Positions 32,828 to 42,272 of a stretch of DNA of 64,000 nucleotides are shown here, piece by piece (the stretch's first letter is position 1; every line of letters begins with the position of its first letter). The DNA lies in NCBI GenBank assembly GCA_035573435.1, contig DATMZR010000036.1, forward strand, positions 78,903 to 142,902. The letters run 5' to 3'. The stretch is from Solirubrobacterales bacterium (GTDB lineage: Bacteria > Actinomycetota > Thermoleophilia > Solirubrobacterales > 70-9). A program made the translations under genes and the position numbers. The notes beneath the pieces were generated by a model that saw only the letters and a program-made list of their open reading frames with translations, did no database searches and was not told where the DNA came from.

Positions 32828-32873
32828 GAACGCGACCGAGCGGGAATTCGTGAAAACGGCTTCCGCTAAGCGA

Positions 32874-32879
32874 GATACT
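32874..32879 (+). promoter_or_regulatory. GATACT -10-like element before SnoaL-like gene
   Basis: Ends 9 nt before the ATG at 32889, with the same spacing as the other GATACT cassettes. The intervening bases GCGTCGACG differ slightly from the GCGCGGGCG of the others. Confidence 0.45.
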
Positions 32880-32888
32880 GCGTCGACG

Positions 32889-33287
32889 ATGTCGGAGGAC
32901 AATGCCGAGATCGTGCGGCGCCAGAACGAAGCGTGGAACCGGCGCGACCTGAGGACATGGTTGGCCTTGTATCGGCCCGAGGCGGAAATTGACTGGTCGC
33001 GGTCTCGAGGGCCGCTCAAGGGCGTCTATCGCGGTGATCGCGAGCGTGAGGCCTTCTGGGAGGCATTCTGGTCGACTTTCGACGACGTTCATGTCGAGAT
33101 GCACGGCTTCACGGAGGTTGGCTCCGAGATCGTGGTCCCAAACACCGCCCACGTCCGAGGGCGCCAGGGGATCGAAGTACTCGCGAGAAGCACGTTCGTG
33201 TTCACGGTCGAGAAAGGACAGATCATTCGCCTTCGCTTGTTCCAGGAGCAAGCTGAAGCCCTCGAAGCCGTCGGGCTGCGGGAGTAG
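32889..33287 (+). CDS. SnoaL-like/NTF2-fold protein
   Basis: 132 aa, single alpha+beta cone domain. It begins MSEDNAEIVRRQNEAWNRRD and continues with LYRPEAEIDW, YRGDRERE and FWSTFDDVHVEMHGF, typical of small SnoaL-like polyketide-cyclase-fold proteins abundant in soil actinobacteria. Members include isomerases and dehydratases, but most are uncharacterised. No catalytic assignment is possible. It is related to the proteins at 62614 and, more distantly, 60361. Confidence 0.8.
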   Translation: MSEDNAEIVRRQNEAWNRRDLRTWLALYRPEAEIDWSRSRGPLKGVYRGDREREAFWEAFWSTFDDVHVEMHGFTEVGSEIVVPNTAHVRGRQGIEVLARSTFVFTVEKGQIIRLRLFQEQAEALEAVGLRE

Positions 33288-33583
33288 CGCTTAGGACGAG
33301 AAGCAGTCGGGAGTGAAACCCGAACCACACCCGGGTTAGGCGGCAGACCGGGGTTAGACCTACCACATCTGAAATCCGTTTAGGGACGATTGAGAGTCCG
33401 CGAGTAGTCGTATTGGTCCTTGTAGCCCGGAGGCAAGGTAGAGCCTCCGCAGCGGTCGAGCTCCCCCAGCGGCTGCGGCAGGGGAAGAGGCGTGCCCGGC
33501 GGTCAAGCGGCTGGCCGCCGGGCGGCGCCTCCCACTGGACGCGTGAGCGTCACCGGCTAGGTTCTCGCTCTGCTATCGCGCGA

Positions 33584-33655
33584 AATACTGCGCGGGCGAT
33601 GTCGCAAGAGCACACGATTGCGACGGGCAATATCGGGTACCCACAAAGCACCTGA
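33584..33655 (+). pseudogene. Remnant start of a SnoaL-like gene (GATACT-type cassette)
   Basis: AATACT (33584-33589), 9 nt, then an ATG at 33599 opening an 18-codon frame (MSQEHTIATGNIGYPQST). The promoter and first codons match those of SnoaL-like genes, and CGGCTAGGTTCT upstream resembles CGGCTAGGTCCT before the gene at 62614. The body of the gene is missing. Confidence 0.5.
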
Positions 33656-33749
33656 CTCGCCGGGGGGTTTCCCATGATCGCCGGGCGGGGTTGGTTTCTG
33701 AGGCGTGAGGCGTCGTGGACGCTCGTCGTTTCGAGAGACCCCTCTCAAA

Positions 33750-33790
33750 GGGAGCGCCGCTCTTCCCCCTCCCTGAGCGGCGGCGCTCCC
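33750..33790 (+). promoter_or_regulatory. Strong hairpin upstream of cysK
   Basis: Arms GGGAGCGCCGCTC (33750-33762) and GAGCGGCGGCGCTCCC (33775-33790) pair apart from a 3-nt bulge. It lies about 60 bp before the chosen cysK start. It could be a terminator for upstream transcription or an attenuator. Confidence 0.5.
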
Positions 33791-33852
33791 ACGTGCCTGG
33801 AGTGGTTGCGACCGGCCCCGAGCGCCGCCTTTCCGGGTACTTTGGCGCGGTC

Positions 33853-34812
33853 GTGGGTGGAGAGCCGCGCACTAATGAGGAACTCGGGGCGATCGCGCGA
33901 GAGGCATCGAGCACGGTCGGCAACACGCCTCTCGTCGTCCTCAGGCGAATGGCGGAGGGGCTGAGCGCCGAGGTCGTCGCCAAGCTCGAATACCTGAATC
34001 CCGGTGGGTCAGTCAAGGACCGGATAGGCGTGGCGATGATCGACGCCGCCGAGCGTGAGGGGCTGGTGACGCCGGGGCGGACGGTGATCGTTGAGCCGAC
34101 CAGCGGCAACACCGGGATCGCGCTGGCGATGGTCTGCGCGGCCCGCGGCTACGAGCTCGTCCTGACCCTGCCCGAGGGAATGACCCGGGAGCGGACCGCG
34201 CTTCTACGCACCTATGGCGCGGAGGTTCACGAGACCCCGTCGCTCGGTGGCATGAACGAGGCCGTGGAGCTCGCAGAGCGAATCGCGAGCGAACGCGGCG
34301 CGTTCATGCCCCAGCAGTTCCGAAACCCGGCCAACCCCGAGATCCACCGGCGCACAACCGCCGAGGAGATCTGGCGCGATCTGGACGGCGAGGTCGATGC
34401 CTTCGTCTGCGGGGTCGGCACCGGCGGCACGATTACCGGCGTCGGGCAGGTGCTCAAGGAACGCCGCCCCTCGGTGCGGGTGGTCGCCGTGGAGCCTGCC
34501 ACGTCGACGGTGCTGTCCGGTGGGATCGCGGGCCCCCACAAGATCCAGGGGATCGGCGCCGGCTTCGTTCCCGAGGTGCTGGACCGCGCCGTGATCGACG
34601 AGGTCATCCCGGTCGACGACGAGACCGCGCTGCGGCGGGCGCGCGAGGCGGCGCGGTGCGAAGGGCTCCTGGTCGGGATCTCGGCCGGCGCGGCGATCGA
34701 CGCGGCACTGGAGCTCGCTGCCCGGCCCGAGCTCTCAGGCAAGCGAGTCGTCGTCATCGTCCCCGACGGAGGCGAGCGCTATATGTCGCTGCCGTTCTTC
34801 GCTCCGGAGTAA
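33853..34812 (+). CDS. cysK: Cysteine synthase A (O-acetylserine sulfhydrylase)
   Basis: 319 aa from the GTG at 33853, where TACTTT ends 9 nt upstream; this gives the usual family length. Starts further back would add a low-complexity extension. PLP-dependent enzyme making cysteine from O-acetylserine and sulfide. Signatures: [11 protein letters not shown], the PLP-lysine motif [11 protein letters not shown], substrate loop PTSGNTGIA, and phosphate-binding [10 protein letters not shown]. The next gene, cysE, starts 13 bp later. CymR-like regulation through the upstream Rrf2 gene is plausible. Confidence 0.93.
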   Translation: MGGEPRTNEELGAIAREASSTVGNTPLVVLRRMAEGLSAEVVAKLEYLNPGGSVKDRIGVAMIDAAEREGLVTPGRTVIVEPTSGNTGIALAMVCAARGYELVLTLPEGMTRERTALLRTYGAEVHETPSLGGMNEAVELAERIASERGAFMPQQFRNPANPEIHRRTTAEEIWRDLDGEVDAFVCGVGTGGTITGVGQVLKERRPSVRVVAVEPATSTVLSGGIAGPHKIQGIGAGFVPEVLDRAVIDEVIPVDDETALRRAREAARCEGLLVGISAGAAIDAALELAARPELSGKRVVVIVPDGGERYMSLPFFAPE

Positions 34813-34825
34813 CTACGCTTTGGCC

Positions 34826-35560
34826 ATGTTCGGCCTCCATACCCTTCAACGCGTCGGCAAGGAGATCAGGGCCGACGTGGCCTCGGCGCGCGACCGCGAT
34901 CCCGCGGCGCGGGGGGTGGGCACCGCCGAAATCCTCATGAACTGGGCCGGGGTGCAGGCGATCCTCGTGCACCGCGTCGCACACGCCCTGCACGAGTCCG
35001 GCGTGCCGCTGGTGCCGATGGCGCTTTCGTACACGAGTCGCGCGGTGACCGGGGTCGAGATTCATCCGGCTGCCCGGATCGGCGCCGATCTGTTCATTGA
35101 TCACGGCTCCGGCGTCGTCATCGGCGAGACCGCGGAGATCGGCGACCGGGTGACGCTGTATCAAGGCGTCACACTCGGCGGCACCGGATTTGCGCGAGGC
35201 AAGCGCCACCCCACGGTCGAGGACGACGTTTCGATCGGCTCGGGCGCCAAGCTGCTGGGGCCGGTGACCGTCGGCCGCTCCGCGAAAGTGGGCGCGAACA
35301 CGGTCGTGATCGAGGATGTGCCGCCAGACTCCACCGTGGTGGGCAATCCTGGCCACCCGGTCCGGGTCGAGGGCCGTCGGGTCGAGGGACCCGATGCCGA
35401 TTGGATCCACCTGCCGGACCCGGTGGCCGATGCCATCAAGGGCCTGGCAGAGCGGATCGGCGAGCTGGAGCGCCGCCTCGGCGACCTCGACGGAAAGCAG
35501 TCCCAGGGCGAGGTGCGCGAGCTGAACCCCAAGCGCGGGCCTTCCACCGCAGGAGGCTGA
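34826..35560 (+). CDS. cysE: Serine O-acetyltransferase
   Basis: 244 aa. Supplies O-acetylserine to CysK. An N-terminal helical part (IRADVASARDRDPAARG) precedes the left-handed beta-helix with hexapeptide repeats (IHPAARIGADLFIDHGSGVVIGETAEIG) and the catalytic His in DHGSG; the loop GGTGFARGKRHP is the usual extended loop. It continues past the domain by about 70 residues, with a charged helix (LAERIGELERRLGDLDG), so the C-terminus differs from the Ile-ending tail that binds CysK in enteric bacteria. TACGCT lies 6 nt before the ATG. Confidence 0.93.
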   Translation: MFGLHTLQRVGKEIRADVASARDRDPAARGVGTAEILMNWAGVQAILVHRVAHALHESGVPLVPMALSYTSRAVTGVEIHPAARIGADLFIDHGSGVVIGETAEIGDRVTLYQGVTLGGTGFARGKRHPTVEDDVSIGSGAKLLGPVTVGRSAKVGANTVVIEDVPPDSTVVGNPGHPVRVEGRRVEGPDADWIHLPDPVADAIKGLAERIGELERRLGDLDGKQSQGEVRELNPKRGPSTAGG

Positions 35561-35617
35561 GCTCAGCTCCAAACAAACGCGCTCCGAGCGCGCCGCGACC
35601 GTAGCTATGCTCGGCTG

Positions 35618-37900
35618 GTGGCCACTGAGACAGGGTTAAGGCCGATTGAGCCGGGCGCCAGCCAGGTCGAGCGCCTGCTCGCGGAGCTGAATCCGCCGCA
35701 GCGCGAGGCGGTCGTTCACGGTGAGGGGCCCCTGCTGGTGCTTGCCGGGGCCGGCTCCGGGAAGACGCGCGTGCTCACCTATCGGATCGCCTACCTGCTG
35801 GCCACCGGGCAGGCGCAGCCCTCCGAGATCCTGGCGATCACCTTCACCAACAAGGCCGCCGGCGAGATGCGCGAGCGCGTCGAGCAACTGGTGGGCCGCG
35901 TCTCGCGCCTGATGTGGGTGATGACCTTCCACTCGGCCTGCGCCCGGATCCTGCGCGCCGAGGCCGAGCGCCTTGGCTACAAGCGCGCCTTCACGATCTA
36001 CGACCAGGCCGATTCGCTACGGATGGTCAAGCGTTGTCTGGAGGAGCTGGACGTCGACCCGAAGCGCTTTCCGCCCCGTGCCATCCGCGCCCAGATCTCG
36101 GCGGCCAAGAGCCAGCTGATCGATGCTGACGAGTACAGCGCGGCCCAGGGCTCGCACTTCGAGCGCACGGCGGCTGACGTCTACCGGCTATACGAGCGGC
36201 GAATGCTGGAGGCGAACGCCATGGACTTCGACGACCTGCTCGTACGCACCGTGAACCTGCTGGAGCTGTTCGAGGACGTGCGCGAGCGTTACCGTCGCGC
36301 CTTCCGTTGGGTGCTCGTCGACGAGTATCAGGACACGAACCGAGTCCAGTACCGCCTCCTCCAGCTCCTCTGCACCGAGCGGGGAAACCTGTTCGTGGTG
36401 GGGGACGACTTCCAGTCCATCTACGCCTTTCGGCACGCCGACATCCGCAACATCCTCGAGTTCGAGCGTGACTTCCCGGAGACGACGGTCGTCAAGCTGG
36501 AGCAGAACTACCGGTCCACCCAGACGATCCTCGACGCGGCCAACGGAGTGATCGCCAACAATCGCGGCCAGAAGCCCAAGCGCCTGTGGACGGATGCGGA
36601 TGCCGGTGACCCCGTAGCGATCGTCGAGCTCGACGACGAGCACGCCGAGGCGCGGTACGTGGCCTCGGAGGTGGAGCGGCTCGTAACGGACGAGGGTGTG
36701 CCGCGTGACGAAATCGCGGTCTTTTATCGAGTCAACGCGCAGAGCCGGGTGCTCGAGGACACGCTGGTGCGCTTCGAGATTCCCTACCAGGTGATCGGGG
36801 GCACGAAGTTCTACGAGCGGGCGGAGATCAAGGACGCCATCGCGTACCTGAGCCTGATCGCCAATCCCGCCGACGCGGTCTCGTTCGCGCGGATCGTCAA
36901 CTCGCCGCGTCGCGGAATCGGCCAGACGACCGAGGGGCGGCTCCTGTCGCACGCCAACACCACCGGGGAGGACATCTGGGACGTGTCCGCTCGGCCGGAG
37001 CAGGTGCCGGGCCTGGGACCGACCGCGGTGAAGGCGGTGGGCCGCTTCGCCGAGGTGATGCAGGGCCTACGCGAACGCACTAGGGGGGGCCTGGCCCCCC
37101 TCGGCGCCGCCTCTGGCGACGCCTCCCCCGGGTCGGGCTCCGTGGCCGAGCTGCTGGAGGCGGTGCTGACCGACAGCGGCTACCTCGAGGCGCTTGAGTC
37201 TGAGAGGACGATCGAGGCGGAAGGGCGTATCGAGAACCTGCGGGAGCTGATCGGCGTCGCCGGCGAGTTCGACGCCAACCGAGAGCTGGAGGGCGAGAGC
37301 CAGGCCCGGCCGCTGGAGGAGTTTCTGGCCCAGCTCGCCTTGTACACGGACCAGGACGCGCTCCAGGCCGAGGAGGAGCTCTGCACGCTGATGACCCTCC
37401 ACAACGCCAAGGGGCTCGAATACGAGGCCGTGTTCATGATCGGCTGCGAGGAGGGAGTGTTCCCGCATATGCGCTCGCTGGAGGAGGGAAATCTCGAGGA
37501 GGAGCGCCGACTCTGCTACGTGGGAATGACGCGCGCCAAGCAACGGCTTTGCCTTACCTTCGCCCGACGGCGAAGCCTGTACGGAGGTCGGGGGCACAAC
37601 CTCCGCTCGCGGTTTCTGGGCGAGATCCCGGACGAGCTCGTGGAGCGCCAGGGCGCGGCACCGACGACCGGCTGGGCTGCCGCTGGGCTCGGCGCGGCGG
37701 TTGGGATCGGCGCGCGCGAGCGCGCCCGCCCCCAGTCCTCGCCGCTCGAGCTTCAGGTCGGGGACGACATCGTGCACGCGACCCTTGGCGCAGGTGTGGT
37801 GACCGGGGTGGAGCCCGACCAGGTGATCGTCGTTCGGTTCGCCGGCGAGGCGACAGAGCGCAAGCTGATGGCGGATTACGCGCCGTTGAAGAAGGTTTGA
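35618..37900 (+). CDS. pcrA: UvrD/PcrA-type DNA helicase
   Basis: 760 aa SF1A helicase, 3'-5' translocase acting in nucleotide-excision repair and replication-conflict resolution. Walker A AGAGSGKT at residues 43-50, motif Ia FTNKAAGEM, motif II DEYQDTN, motif [14 protein letters not shown], motif IV QNYRST, and late motifs [12 protein letters not shown] and YVGMTRAK. The C-terminal tail with [15 protein letters not shown] is the Tudor-like PcrA/UvrD extension that contacts RNA polymerase. GTG start, with TATGCT ending 6 nt upstream. Confidence 0.95.
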   Translation: MATETGLRPIEPGASQVERLLAELNPPQREAVVHGEGPLLVLAGAGSGKTRVLTYRIAYLLATGQAQPSEILAITFTNKAAGEMRERVEQLVGRVSRLMWVMTFHSACARILRAEAERLGYKRAFTIYDQADSLRMVKRCLEELDVDPKRFPPRAIRAQISAAKSQLIDADEYSAAQGSHFERTAADVYRLYERRMLEANAMDFDDLLVRTVNLLELFEDVRERYRRAFRWVLVDEYQDTNRVQYRLLQLLCTERGNLFVVGDDFQSIYAFRHADIRNILEFERDFPETTVVKLEQNYRSTQTILDAANGVIANNRGQKPKRLWTDADAGDPVAIVELDDEHAEARYVASEVERLVTDEGVPRDEIAVFYRVNAQSRVLEDTLVRFEIPYQVIGGTKFYERAEIKDAIAYLSLIANPADAVSFARIVNSPRRGIGQTTEGRLLSHANTTGEDIWDVSARPEQVPGLGPTAVKAVGRFAEVMQGLRERTRGGLAPLGAASGDASPGSGSVAELLEAVLTDSGYLEALESERTIEAEGRIENLRELIGVAGEFDANRELEGESQARPLEEFLAQLALYTDQDALQAEEELCTLMTLHNAKGLEYEAVFMIGCEEGVFPHMRSLEEGNLEEERRLCYVGMTRAKQRLCLTFARRRSLYGGRGHNLRSRFLGEIPDELVERQGAAPTTGWAAAGLGAAVGIGARERARPQSSPLELQVGDDIVHATLGAGVVTGVEPDQVIVVRFAGEATERKLMADYAPLKKV

Positions 37901-37928
37901 GGCGCGAGGCAGCGGCTGGGAGCAGGGC

Positions 37929-38783
37929 GTGGGCGCGACGGTGATCGACGGGAAAGCTGTTGCGGCCGAGGTTCGCGGGCGCGTGGCGACCTCGGTGAAG
38001 GAGTTCGCGGGGGCGAACGGCGGCCGGGTGCCCGGGCTGGCCACCGTGCTCGTTGGCGACGATCCCGCCTCGCAGATCTACATCGCCAACAAGCGCCGCC
38101 AGGTGGAGGAGGTGGGAATGCGCTCGGTGCACCACGGGATGGACGCCTCGATCGACCAGGACGAGCTGCTCGGCCTGGTCGCCGCCTTGAACGCCGACAC
38201 CGAGGTGGACGGCATCCTGGTGCAGCTGCCGCTTCCCGCAGGGATCGACCAGGACGCGGTGATCGCCGCGATCGATCTCCGGAAGGACGTCGACGGGCTG
38301 ACCGCTCCCAGCGCCGGCTTGCTCGCCCAGGGGCGCCCCGACCTGGTGCCGTGCACTGCCCAGGGGGTGATCGAGCTTCTCCGTCATACGGGGATCGAGC
38401 TGGAGGGGGCGGAGGCAGTGGTTGTCGGCCGCTCGATCCTGGTCGGCCGGCCGCTGGCCAGCCTGCTGTTGAATGCGCACGCCACGGTTACGGTCTGTCA
38501 CTCCCGGACGCACGACCTGGCGGGCGTTTGCCGGCGCGGGGACATCCTCATCGCGGCGGTCGGCTCGCCGCGACTGGTGAAGGCCGACTGGGTGAAGCCC
38601 GGCGCCACGGTGATTGACGTGGGCGTCAATCGCACCGATGACGGTGTGGTCGGCGACGTTGACTTCGCCGCCGTCCTCGAGGTGGCGGGCGCGATCACGC
38701 CGGTGCCCGGCGGGGTTGGACCGATGACCATCGCGATGCTGCTTCAGAACACGGTTTCGGCCGCCAGATCCCGCTCGGACTGA
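37929..38783 (+). CDS. folD: Bifunctional methylenetetrahydrofolate dehydrogenase/cyclohydrolase
   Basis: 284 aa. Interconverts methylene-, methenyl- and formyl-tetrahydrofolate. The catalytic Lys is in [14 protein letters not shown], with [11 protein letters not shown], the NADP-binding [17 protein letters not shown], and the terminal signature [15 protein letters not shown]. The GTG start lies 28 bp after the pcrA stop on the same strand, suggesting co-transcription. Confidence 0.95.
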   Translation: MGATVIDGKAVAAEVRGRVATSVKEFAGANGGRVPGLATVLVGDDPASQIYIANKRRQVEEVGMRSVHHGMDASIDQDELLGLVAALNADTEVDGILVQLPLPAGIDQDAVIAAIDLRKDVDGLTAPSAGLLAQGRPDLVPCTAQGVIELLRHTGIELEGAEAVVVGRSILVGRPLASLLLNAHATVTVCHSRTHDLAGVCRRGDILIAAVGSPRLVKADWVKPGATVIDVGVNRTDDGVVGDVDFAAVLEVAGAITPVPGGVGPMTIAMLLQNTVSAARSRSD

Positions 38784-38905
38784 GCGGCCGCTTGTGTATT
38801 CCGACTGGCGCCCCGGTCTACGCTCGCCCTGCGCAGAAGCCCGAGTCGGGAGGATCGGACCGTCTCAGGTTGAATGAAGCGAGGTCATCCACCAGAGGAG
38901 ACTCC

Positions 38906-39463
38906 ATGGACTTCAGCAGACTTACCCAGGGCGAGAAGATTGCGGGCATATCAGGCGTTGCGCTGATCCTGATCATGTTCATCTTCAAGTGGTTTGGGCT
39001 CGAGGCCACCTTCCCCGGCTTCACAGCCGAAGCGTCCCAGAACGCGTGGCACGCCTATGGGTGGTTCCTTGTGTTCGTGCTGCTGGTCACCGGCTTTGCC
39101 GCCGTTGGTCTGGCGCTGATGAAGGCCTCGCAGAGTGATGTGGGGCTTCCCGTCGCGATGAGCGCGATCGTCGCGGGGCTTGGAGTTGTCGCCCTCCTCA
39201 TCATTGTCATCAGCATCTTCAGTCCGCCCAACATCGCCGGCGTCGATCTGCCTGAGGGTGTGGACAAGACCCGGAAGATCGGCGTCTGGCTCGGGCTGCT
39301 CGCGGCGATCGGCGTCACTTACGGCGGTTGGCGGGCGATGCAGGAGGAGGGGGCCTCCTTCGGCGGCCAGACCGACCGTCTCGGCGAGCGCGATCGCGGC
39401 CCGGGTGCCCCGCCTCCGCCTTCTTCAACTCCTCCGCCTCCGCCTCCCAGCCAGGCCCCGTAG
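38906..39463 (+). CDS. Four-helix membrane protein with Pro-rich tail
   Basis: 185 aa, ATG preceded by AGAGGAG. Hydrophobic segments lie at about residues 13-28, 50-70, 80-105 and 126-145. The N-terminal MDFSRLTQGEKIAGISGVAL is a recurring start of small actinobacterial membrane proteins of unknown function. The last 30 residues are a flexible Pro/Ser/Gln tail. No enzymatic motif is seen. Confidence 0.75.
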   Translation: MDFSRLTQGEKIAGISGVALILIMFIFKWFGLEATFPGFTAEASQNAWHAYGWFLVFVLLVTGFAAVGLALMKASQSDVGLPVAMSAIVAGLGVVALLIIVISIFSPPNIAGVDLPEGVDKTRKIGVWLGLLAAIGVTYGGWRAMQEEGASFGGQTDRLGERDRGPGAPPPPSSTPPPPPPSQAP

Positions 39464-39535
39464 CCCCCGGCTTCGGGATCCCCTGTGCGACGGCCGCCTC
39501 CAGGGCGGCCGTCGCTGTTAGCGAGTGGCGGGTCG

Positions 39536-41413
39536 CTAGTTCAAGCGATCTGCCAGTTGGCGCGACACTCGGGACGCCATCGCGATGATGGTCATCATCG
39601 GGTTGACGCCGATCGAGCTCGGCAGCAGGCTGCCGTCCGCCACGTAGAGGCTGTCGGCGCCGCGAACGGCGCCGTCGGTGGCGACCACGCCGGCCCCGGG
39701 GTCGGCGTCCATTCGCGCGGTGCCCATGGGATGGAAGGCCTCGAGTCGAAGCGCACCCGCGGCCGGCGGCGACGTGTCGAGGTCCGCGATCCGATCTTTG
39801 GGGATCGCTGGGATCCCGGCGATCTGCGGATAGACCTCGCGGGCGCCCGCAGCGTAGAAGAGCTCGGCCGCGCGCGCGATCCCGAAGCTCAGCCGGGCAG
39901 CGTCGTCATCCGTAAGGCGATAGGTGATGCGCAGCGAGCCGTCGCGGGCGAGGCCCACCCGCCCAGCGGACTGATCCGAGAGATGGACGCCGGTCGAGGC
40001 GATCCGGTCATATGCGAGCACGCGCTCGGCGTGCTCGACTCCTGTGCCCGGAAGCCATTGCGCGCCGAATGCAAGCGGGGTGAACGTGGCCTCCAGCAGG
40101 ATGCCCTGATCCTCCCACTCGTCCACCGCGTAGCTCTGCATCACGCCGTCCCAGCCGCGCACCTCCTCGGCGAAGCGGGCACCGACCCAGCACGCCGGAT
40201 GAATGCGAAGGTTGTGGCCCAGCTGTCGGCTCGGCGAGCTGAAGCCCGACCGCAACAGGAGCTCCGGGGTCCCGAAGGCGCCGCCCGCCAAGACGACCGC
40301 CCGCCGGGCACGGAGGGTGAACGGCCGGGCCCGGCCGTTGACGCGCGCGACGCACTCGATGCCTGTGGCCCGTTCGCGCTCGAAGACCACCCGCCGAGCT
40401 TCCACTTGCGCTCGAACCCGCGCGCCGGCCGCGACCGCTCGCGGCAGGTAGGAGACATGCATTGCCTGCTTGGCGTCCAAGCGGCACCCGGCCGGACAGG
40501 AGCTGCACACGAAGCAGGCGCCGGCGTTTCGCTGTAGGGGCCGGTGGCGGACTCCCAGTGCGTCGGCACCCTCGCGGAGGAGCTGGCCGTTGCGCCCCAT
40601 CCGCTCGGGATCGACAGGGCGCACGCGGAGCATCTCCTCGGCTGCCTCGTACTCACCAATCAGATCGGTGGCCCATTCGATTCCATGCTCGGTCGCCCAG
40701 GCGCCGAGCACGTGCTCAGGCGCCCGGAAGCAGGTGCCCGAATTGATCACCGTCGTCCCGCCAACGGCGCGACCGACCGGCGTCGGGATCGCGGGCCGGC
40801 CCTCGGCGATCGTCAGGCCGCCGTCGCGGTAGAGCGCGGCGAGCGCGGCGAGAGGCTCGTCGGGATAGGTGTGCCGGTCCAGGTACGGACCGGCCTCGAG
40901 CACCACGACCTCCAGCCCGGCCTCCGCGAGGATGGTCGCCGCGACCGCCCCGCCCGCGCCCGAGCCGACGATCGCGACATCGCATTCCTCGCCGCCCGTA
41001 GGCGGGCTCAACTCACCGAGGCCCAGGTGGGCGTCCGGCCTCGGCGCGCCATCGGCGACCTCACACCGCATCGTGTAGCCAACCGCCGCCTGCACCCGCC
41101 CGTCGTTTCCGTAACCGAGGCCAGCGAGGACCTTGAGGAAGAGCAGCAGATCCGCAGCGCGCGGCAGGCTCGAACCCTCGAGACGGCGGAGGAAGTCCTG
41201 CCGCGCCTCCAGGCTCGCGCGGCTGAACCGCCACGGGAAGGGGAGCCATTCGAGGACCCAGAGGGCGAGCTTGACCTGCTTCACGCTGCGCCTCGGCATG
41301 GTCCCCAGGTAACGGTTGACCGGCTCGGCCACCTCGACCGCGTCCTTGTGCCGCGAGTGGGGCAGCCCGCCCGCGCTGGCGGCCGGGGGAAGCGCCCCAA
41401 AGCCCGGCGCCAT
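39536..41413 (-). CDS. GMC-family FAD oxidoreductase
   Basis: 625 aa. FAD-binding dinucleotide fold CDVAIVGSGAGGAVAATILA near residue 143; GRAVGGTTVINSGTCFRAPEH; a Cys cluster CFVCSSCPAGC near 300; and C-terminal HPMGTARM and VADGSLLPSSIGVNPMM with the catalytic-base region. The N-terminal 130 residues plus this core resemble long-chain fatty alcohol oxidases and related cholesterol-oxidase-like proteins. The substrate is unknown. In-frame sequence upstream of the ATG (to about 41500) still looks coding (LRPAELRILRAFAEAM), but there is no standard start codon before a stop. Confidence 0.82.
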   Translation of the reverse strand: MAPGFGALPPAASAGGLPHSRHKDAVEVAEPVNRYLGTMPRRSVKQVKLALWVLEWLPFPWRFSRASLEARQDFLRRLEGSSLPRAADLLLFLKVLAGLGYGNDGRVQAAVGYTMRCEVADGAPRPDAHLGLGELSPPTGGEECDVAIVGSGAGGAVAATILAEAGLEVVVLEAGPYLDRHTYPDEPLAALAALYRDGGLTIAEGRPAIPTPVGRAVGGTTVINSGTCFRAPEHVLGAWATEHGIEWATDLIGEYEAAEEMLRVRPVDPERMGRNGQLLREGADALGVRHRPLQRNAGACFVCSSCPAGCRLDAKQAMHVSYLPRAVAAGARVRAQVEARRVVFERERATGIECVARVNGRARPFTLRARRAVVLAGGAFGTPELLLRSGFSSPSRQLGHNLRIHPACWVGARFAEEVRGWDGVMQSYAVDEWEDQGILLEATFTPLAFGAQWLPGTGVEHAERVLAYDRIASTGVHLSDQSAGRVGLARDGSLRITYRLTDDDAARLSFGIARAAELFYAAGAREVYPQIAGIPAIPKDRIADLDTSPPAAGALRLEAFHPMGTARMDADPGAGVVATDGAVRGADSLYVADGSLLPSSIGVNPMMTIIAMASRVSRQLADRLN

Positions 41414-41509
41414 CGCCTCCGCGAACGCTCGCAGGATGCGCAGCTCGGCGGGGCGCAGCCCCTGGGCGGCTTCAGCTAGCTCAGCGGCACCGGACCCCGG
41501 CGGGCGCCT

Positions 41510-41962
41510 TCAGGGAGGGGCGCCCGGCTCTCCGATTCTGCCCGCCACCGACCACAAGAACACTGCGAGCACCGCCAGGAACCCGTCGACGAGGAAATTG
41601 AGCAGGTAAATGAAGACGTCCTGGTCGAAGAGGTAGAAGCCGAGCGCGGCGAGCGACGACGCCGTCTTGCCCGCCGCGAGGACGAGGAGCAGCGGGCGGA
41701 AGCGAGGCACGTCGGCCTGGACCACCAGGCAGATGCCCGTGATCACCACCATGTAGGCGAAGCCGAGCGCCAACCAGAACTGCTCCGTGGTCTCGGGCGC
41801 GCGGGTGAATTCCCCCAGCGGCAGCCAGTCGCCGAGGTCGGAGATCACGTCCAGGACCCCGTCGGGCGTGACGATGAACAGGATCCCGACCACCGCGAAG
41901 CTCGCCGCCAGCAGTCGGAGGGTGAGAACGACGAAGCGCTCCGCGGTCACAGGCTGGGGCAT
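41510..41962 (-). CDS. Small four-helix membrane protein
   Basis: 150 aa with four predicted transmembrane segments (about residues 12-32, 62-84, 90-112, 118-142) and few charged residues between them. Its start with RFVVLTLRLLAASFAVVGILF resembles DoxX-like or other small membrane families, but no assignment is safe. The ATG is 25 bp from the divergent gatC start, and the short gap carries TAGAAT, which also reads ATTCTA on this strand. Confidence 0.7.
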   Translation of the reverse strand: MPQPVTAERFVVLTLRLLAASFAVVGILFIVTPDGVLDVISDLGDWLPLGEFTRAPETTEQFWLALGFAYMVVITGICLVVQADVPRFRPLLLVLAAGKTASSLAALGFYLFDQDVFIYLLNFLVDGFLAVLAVFLWSVAGRIGEPGAPP

Positions 41963-41987
41963 CCTACCCCGGCCTAGAATCCGCTTC
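41963..41987. promoter_or_regulatory. Compact divergent promoter for gatC and membrane-protein gene
   Basis: A 25-bp gap between two start codons. TAGAAT (41975-41980) ends 7 nt before the gatC ATG, implying a leaderless gatCAB transcript. The complementary GATTCT could serve the opposite strand with a leader of a few nucleotides. Confidence 0.55.
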
Positions 41988-42272
41988 ATGATCGATCGGG
42001 AGCAGGTCCTGCACGTGGCCCGGCTGGCCCGACTCGAGCTGACGGACGAGGAGGTCGAGCGCATGTCGGGCGAGCTGACCACGATCCTCGATCACGTTGA
42101 GCGCATGAACGAGCTCGAGCTCGACGGGGTGGAGCCCACCTCGCACGTGGTCGCCCTGGAGAACGTCCTGCGCGCCGACGAGCCGCGCCCGAGCTGGCCG
42201 CGTGAGCGAATCCTGGAGCCGGCGCCCGACCCAGCCGAGGGAGCGTTCCGCGTGCCCTCTCCGCAGGCGTGA
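41988..42272 (+). CDS. gatC: Asp/Glu-tRNA amidotransferase subunit C
   Basis: 94 aa. Starts VLHVARLARLELTDEEVERM and contains ILDHVERMNELELDGVEPTSH, the helical hairpin of GatC. Ends GAFRVPSPQA, the usual tail that contacts GatB. It stabilises the GatAB complex that converts Glu-tRNA-Gln and/or Asp-tRNA-Asn to the amides. First gene of gatCAB; its stop overlaps the gatA GTG. Confidence 0.95.
   Translation: MIDREQVLHVARLARLELTDEEVERMSGELTTILDHVERMNELELDGVEPTSHVVALENVLRADEPRPSWPRERILEPAPDPAEGAFRVPSPQA

Larger units (their letters stand above)
33288..33852. other. Intergenic region upstream of cysK
   Basis: 565 bp with no convincing gene. It holds a remnant start cassette at 33584-33655 and a strong hairpin at 33750-33790. 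An open frame in the cysK frame runs back to 33715, but it crosses the hairpin and codes for low-complexity Arg/Pro sequence, so it is taken as leader. Confidence 0.55.

Noticed and set aside
33310..33480. tRNA-like or small-RNA gene in the gap before cysK.
   Set aside because: No GGTTCGA-type T-loop with matching acceptor stem could be assembled; only isolated short hairpins.
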